Below are positions 61,319-64,000 of a DNA stretch of 64,000 nucleotides, in pieces. Each line of letters opens with the position of its first letter. Position 1 is the stretch's first letter. The DNA lies in the NCBI GenBank assembly GCA_030765055.1, contig CM060952.1, forward strand, positions 85,508,130 through 85,572,129, given 5' to 3'. The notes under the pieces were generated by a model. It was not told the origin of the DNA, ran no database searches, and saw nothing but the letters and a program-made list of their open reading frames with translations. The DNA is from Mantis religiosa (taxonomy: Eukaryota > Arthropoda > Insecta > Mantodea > Mantidae). Both the position numbers and the translations under genes were made by a program.

Positions 61319-64000
61319 TATTTGAAGAACACCGACGACAGGTGTGAATTCAGATGGCACTAGGCATTCATATCCAAATCCAAAACTTTTTGCAACAACA
61401 ATTTTACATAACGTTTTATTGTGATGGATTTCATATAAACTGACTGCGGATCAAAAACAGTAAACGCATTAACTGTTGCAGGAGAAAAACTATGGAGTAA
61501 TTCCAAAGTGGCACCTTACATTTGGTTTGGAATACCACTTACTGATGATGATTTGTTATGATCTCAGTGGACTCAATGGGTCTTTAGAGCCGCACTCAAG
61601 CATGCGAAAGTCAGACGAATTTAGCAATGCTGATAAGTGGACTTCGTTTTCTAAAACGGCCTTATTGATACTATAGCACTAAAAGATAGACGCATCATTA
61701 GTGCATCAGATGTCTGGTTAAGAAAAGTTCATGAAAAGCGTCTAAAAAGAAAAATAAATTAACATCATGAATGGTGTGTCATCGGAAAGAGGAAAACTAA
61801 AAACTGAATATCTGAATGCCATAAACGTCAGCAACATCTATATCCTACCATACAGGCCTATCCTACCATCTTGTGATTTGTTTTGTTTCCAAACATTACG
61901 ATAAAATGCGTGGTAATCACTTTTTCGTCATTAGAGGAAGCATGGAGCATTATAGAAACCCGGTTTATGAAATGACCCAGGCAGACTGGCAACATTGCTT
62001 TAAAGACTTGTATTGATGTTAGAAACAACAGAATCATTTTCATTTTTTAAGCTAATCTCCTTATTTGATTTTCTAAAATCTGTCAGTGTCACTTTGTATG
62101 GCTTCAAATTCTTATTGTTCTAAGAACATAATGGAGTAACAACTACAGCAAAGTTAATGTTCACTGTTTGTAGCATTTCGGCTGCTTGTTTAGATTCCAT
62201 AGTTACTGCGTTCTAATTATCCAATACTTAGGTAATAATCTACACAACGGCTAGGAAATCAAGGTTGGTAACCCTAGAATGTTAGAATTTTATACCAATC
62301 AGTTGCATACTTATCTCCTTTAATAACATGATTCACAGTTAAAAGCGATTCATTTATATTCGACTGTCTATAAAGCTATACTAGCTAGAACAATTCAAGT
62401 TACGTACATCGTGTTGTCTTGTTAAAACAGAATAAATTATTATTGATTGGGACTGAAACAAAAGAAGTGCTAAGTGAAAGCACGGACGGCTAGGGCAGCA
62501 GACCAGCAAAAGAAAACTACACAACGGTATAGGTAGGGGCCGGGGAGGGGGGTTGGTCGGCAGCCAGATGCGGTAAACGTTCTAAATTATAAGGCGGGCG
62601 TTATCATCGATAGCTGCAACAACGGGTGGTCCGTCCAATAACTCAGCAGATAGATAGGCGCGCGCATCCTAGTCACGAGACTTCCTAGCATTGCCTTTCT
62701 TAACAAAACTTGCGAAGAGGAAACCGGACTGTAAATAGTTAGGTCTAAATGCTGCAGGGAATAACGTGGGTAATACATATTCGGCCTTGAAGGCGCTTTT
62801 ACTTAGGTTTCTCTCAGTTCTATTATATGGCAAATGACCTACTCTAATCTTAGGCCTAGAACATTTCCTTCCCAATTATCATTTCATCGGTCATCAGCGT
62901 CACCGTCTGTGGTGCCGTATATGGTAAGAACGATGTTCAACATACCCAGTAATGCAGTGCTGTGTACGTGTATAATTTAGACATCCCCATATTTCTTCAT
63001 ACATGGACAGTTGCAGATAAGATTAGATTAAGTTAGTGTAGTCAGATCCATTGATCCTCAGACACAGACGACAGAGGGAGACAGAATTTCTTAAACATTT
63101 ATATATGCATAGCAACGTCAAATGTTTAACATTCTTGGGCCGCATAGACAGAAGTTTTCTTCGGTGTCATTAGTCTCTGTTTCAAATTTGTCACATGAAA
63201 GTTCCTTAATTGTTTCAGATAGATTAATGAATACATTAATTGATATCCCCTAATATGTAGCAAATAATTCAAATGTATATAAGGAAAAGTGAGTTTTATA
63301 AAATGTGGTTTATAATGGGTTTTCTATAACACGATGTGACTGTTCTCTTTCGCAAGACAACAAAGCTTGTCTCCACGGGAATGGGTGAAGCAAAGTAGAC
63401 ATCATTCAGAGAGACTAAAATTTAATATACTGATAGTAAGACTGTTGGTTCAGCTCAGTACACGTAACACAAGGATGCTTTTGCTCAGTTTACCTGAGAT
63501 AACTCTAGGGCTGTGTATCGGTTGACATTGGTTCCCGATGGAGGGGAGTCACCCTCCATCAGCTTGCCGTATACGCCTCTGAGTCGGGTGGTCAAGCAAG
63601 GGAACTCTACCACATATGTGGTCATTCCTAGAGTCCATACATTTCCTGCAGTTCCTCCATCCCATCCGTTCCTCTCAGATATGTGCGCCCAAAAGATCCA
63701 ATTGCTTATCAAGATATTTCCTCCGTTATCTAATCCACCTCTTTGTTATTACGAGATTCGCCATGTATCGTTAATATGACTAAATTGATGAAATAAAAGT
63801 GGAGAGGAGCTCACAAACGTCAGGCGAAAAGAACGTGTCCTTTGTATCGCAATTTTTGCAAGCCTGTCCAAAAGTGTACCTTATTTTTGTGAGCTAGGAT
63901 GTTTTGTAGATTTATAGGCTTGCCTAATAGCAGCCTTTGGATTGTATGTATAGGTATTTATTAAGATATCTCAAGGGATGCCGAGGTAGGGCAGGCATTT
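61319..64000. other. Unassigned intergenic DNA to window end
   Basis: ORFs of 60-88 codons at 61476-61676, 62587-62875 and 63485-63779 were inspected and carry no recognisable domain. A GC-rich patch at 62500-62560 ('ggccggggaggggggttgg') stands out. No RNA gene or named repeat is seen. Confidence 0.35.

Noticed and set aside
63485..63779. Coding fragment related to 36573-36815
   Set aside because: The resemblance by eye is weak and gapped, and may reflect composition. A proper alignment would be needed.

Overview
The window is eukaryotic genomic DNA, most likely from an insect. I infer this from the repeat fauna: a Jockey-type LINE, Ty3/gypsy LTR elements, several Tc1/mariner-type DNA transposons and tRNA-derived SINEs. 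Long pure (ATT)n microsatellites fit an AT-rich, repeat-bloated genome, possibly polyneopteran; the species is a guess. I find no convincing host protein-coding gene and no canonical functional tRNA or rRNA gene. Nearly every ORF longer than 100 codons is a transposon relic or a translated microsatellite.

Layout. 1-3.2 kb: an old interspersed repeat, a reversed tRNA-SINE, then two giant trinucleotide arrays in inverted orientation. 4.2 kb: a perfect 123-bp tandem duplication. 6.2-6.6 kb: another (ATT)n array. 7.0-7.5 kb: the first of three composite inverted-repeat elements whose arms contain a tRNA-like cloverleaf sequence. 8.3-10.3 kb: a 5'-truncated, frameshifted Jockey-like LINE. 10.5-18 kb: old dispersed repeats and unassigned DNA. 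18.15-23.62 kb: a complete but decayed Ty3/gypsy element on the minus strand, with both LTRs, a candidate PBS, a PPT and 4-bp ATAT target duplications. 23.8-28.2 kb: a roughly 105-bp satellite array. It is interrupted by a 2.03-kb Tc1/mariner-type transposon in a clean TA target, and a homogeneous nine-copy 111-bp array spans that transposon's end and its satellite flank. 28-50 kb: SINEs, a CACGTGA-ended MITE, an LTR-like promoter segment, two more composite tRNA-like inverted elements, an inverted block of the same satellite, and gypsy-like solo LTRs. 50.5-52.5 kb: a TIR-bounded, internally deleted mariner-like element. 54.9-55.4 kb: another solo LTR. 56.5-57.2 kb: an (AAT)n array. 60.5-61.3 kb: a 784-bp mariner derivative with two 5' ends.

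There is no gene pathway to describe. The biology here is mobile-element turnover: nested insertion, internal deletion, inverted duplication, solo-LTR formation and conversion of a transposon end into satellite. The two observations most worth a second look are the transposon-end/satellite chimeric array (26.5-27.5 kb) and the paired tRNA-like foldback elements (7.0, 34.8 and 41.9 kb).
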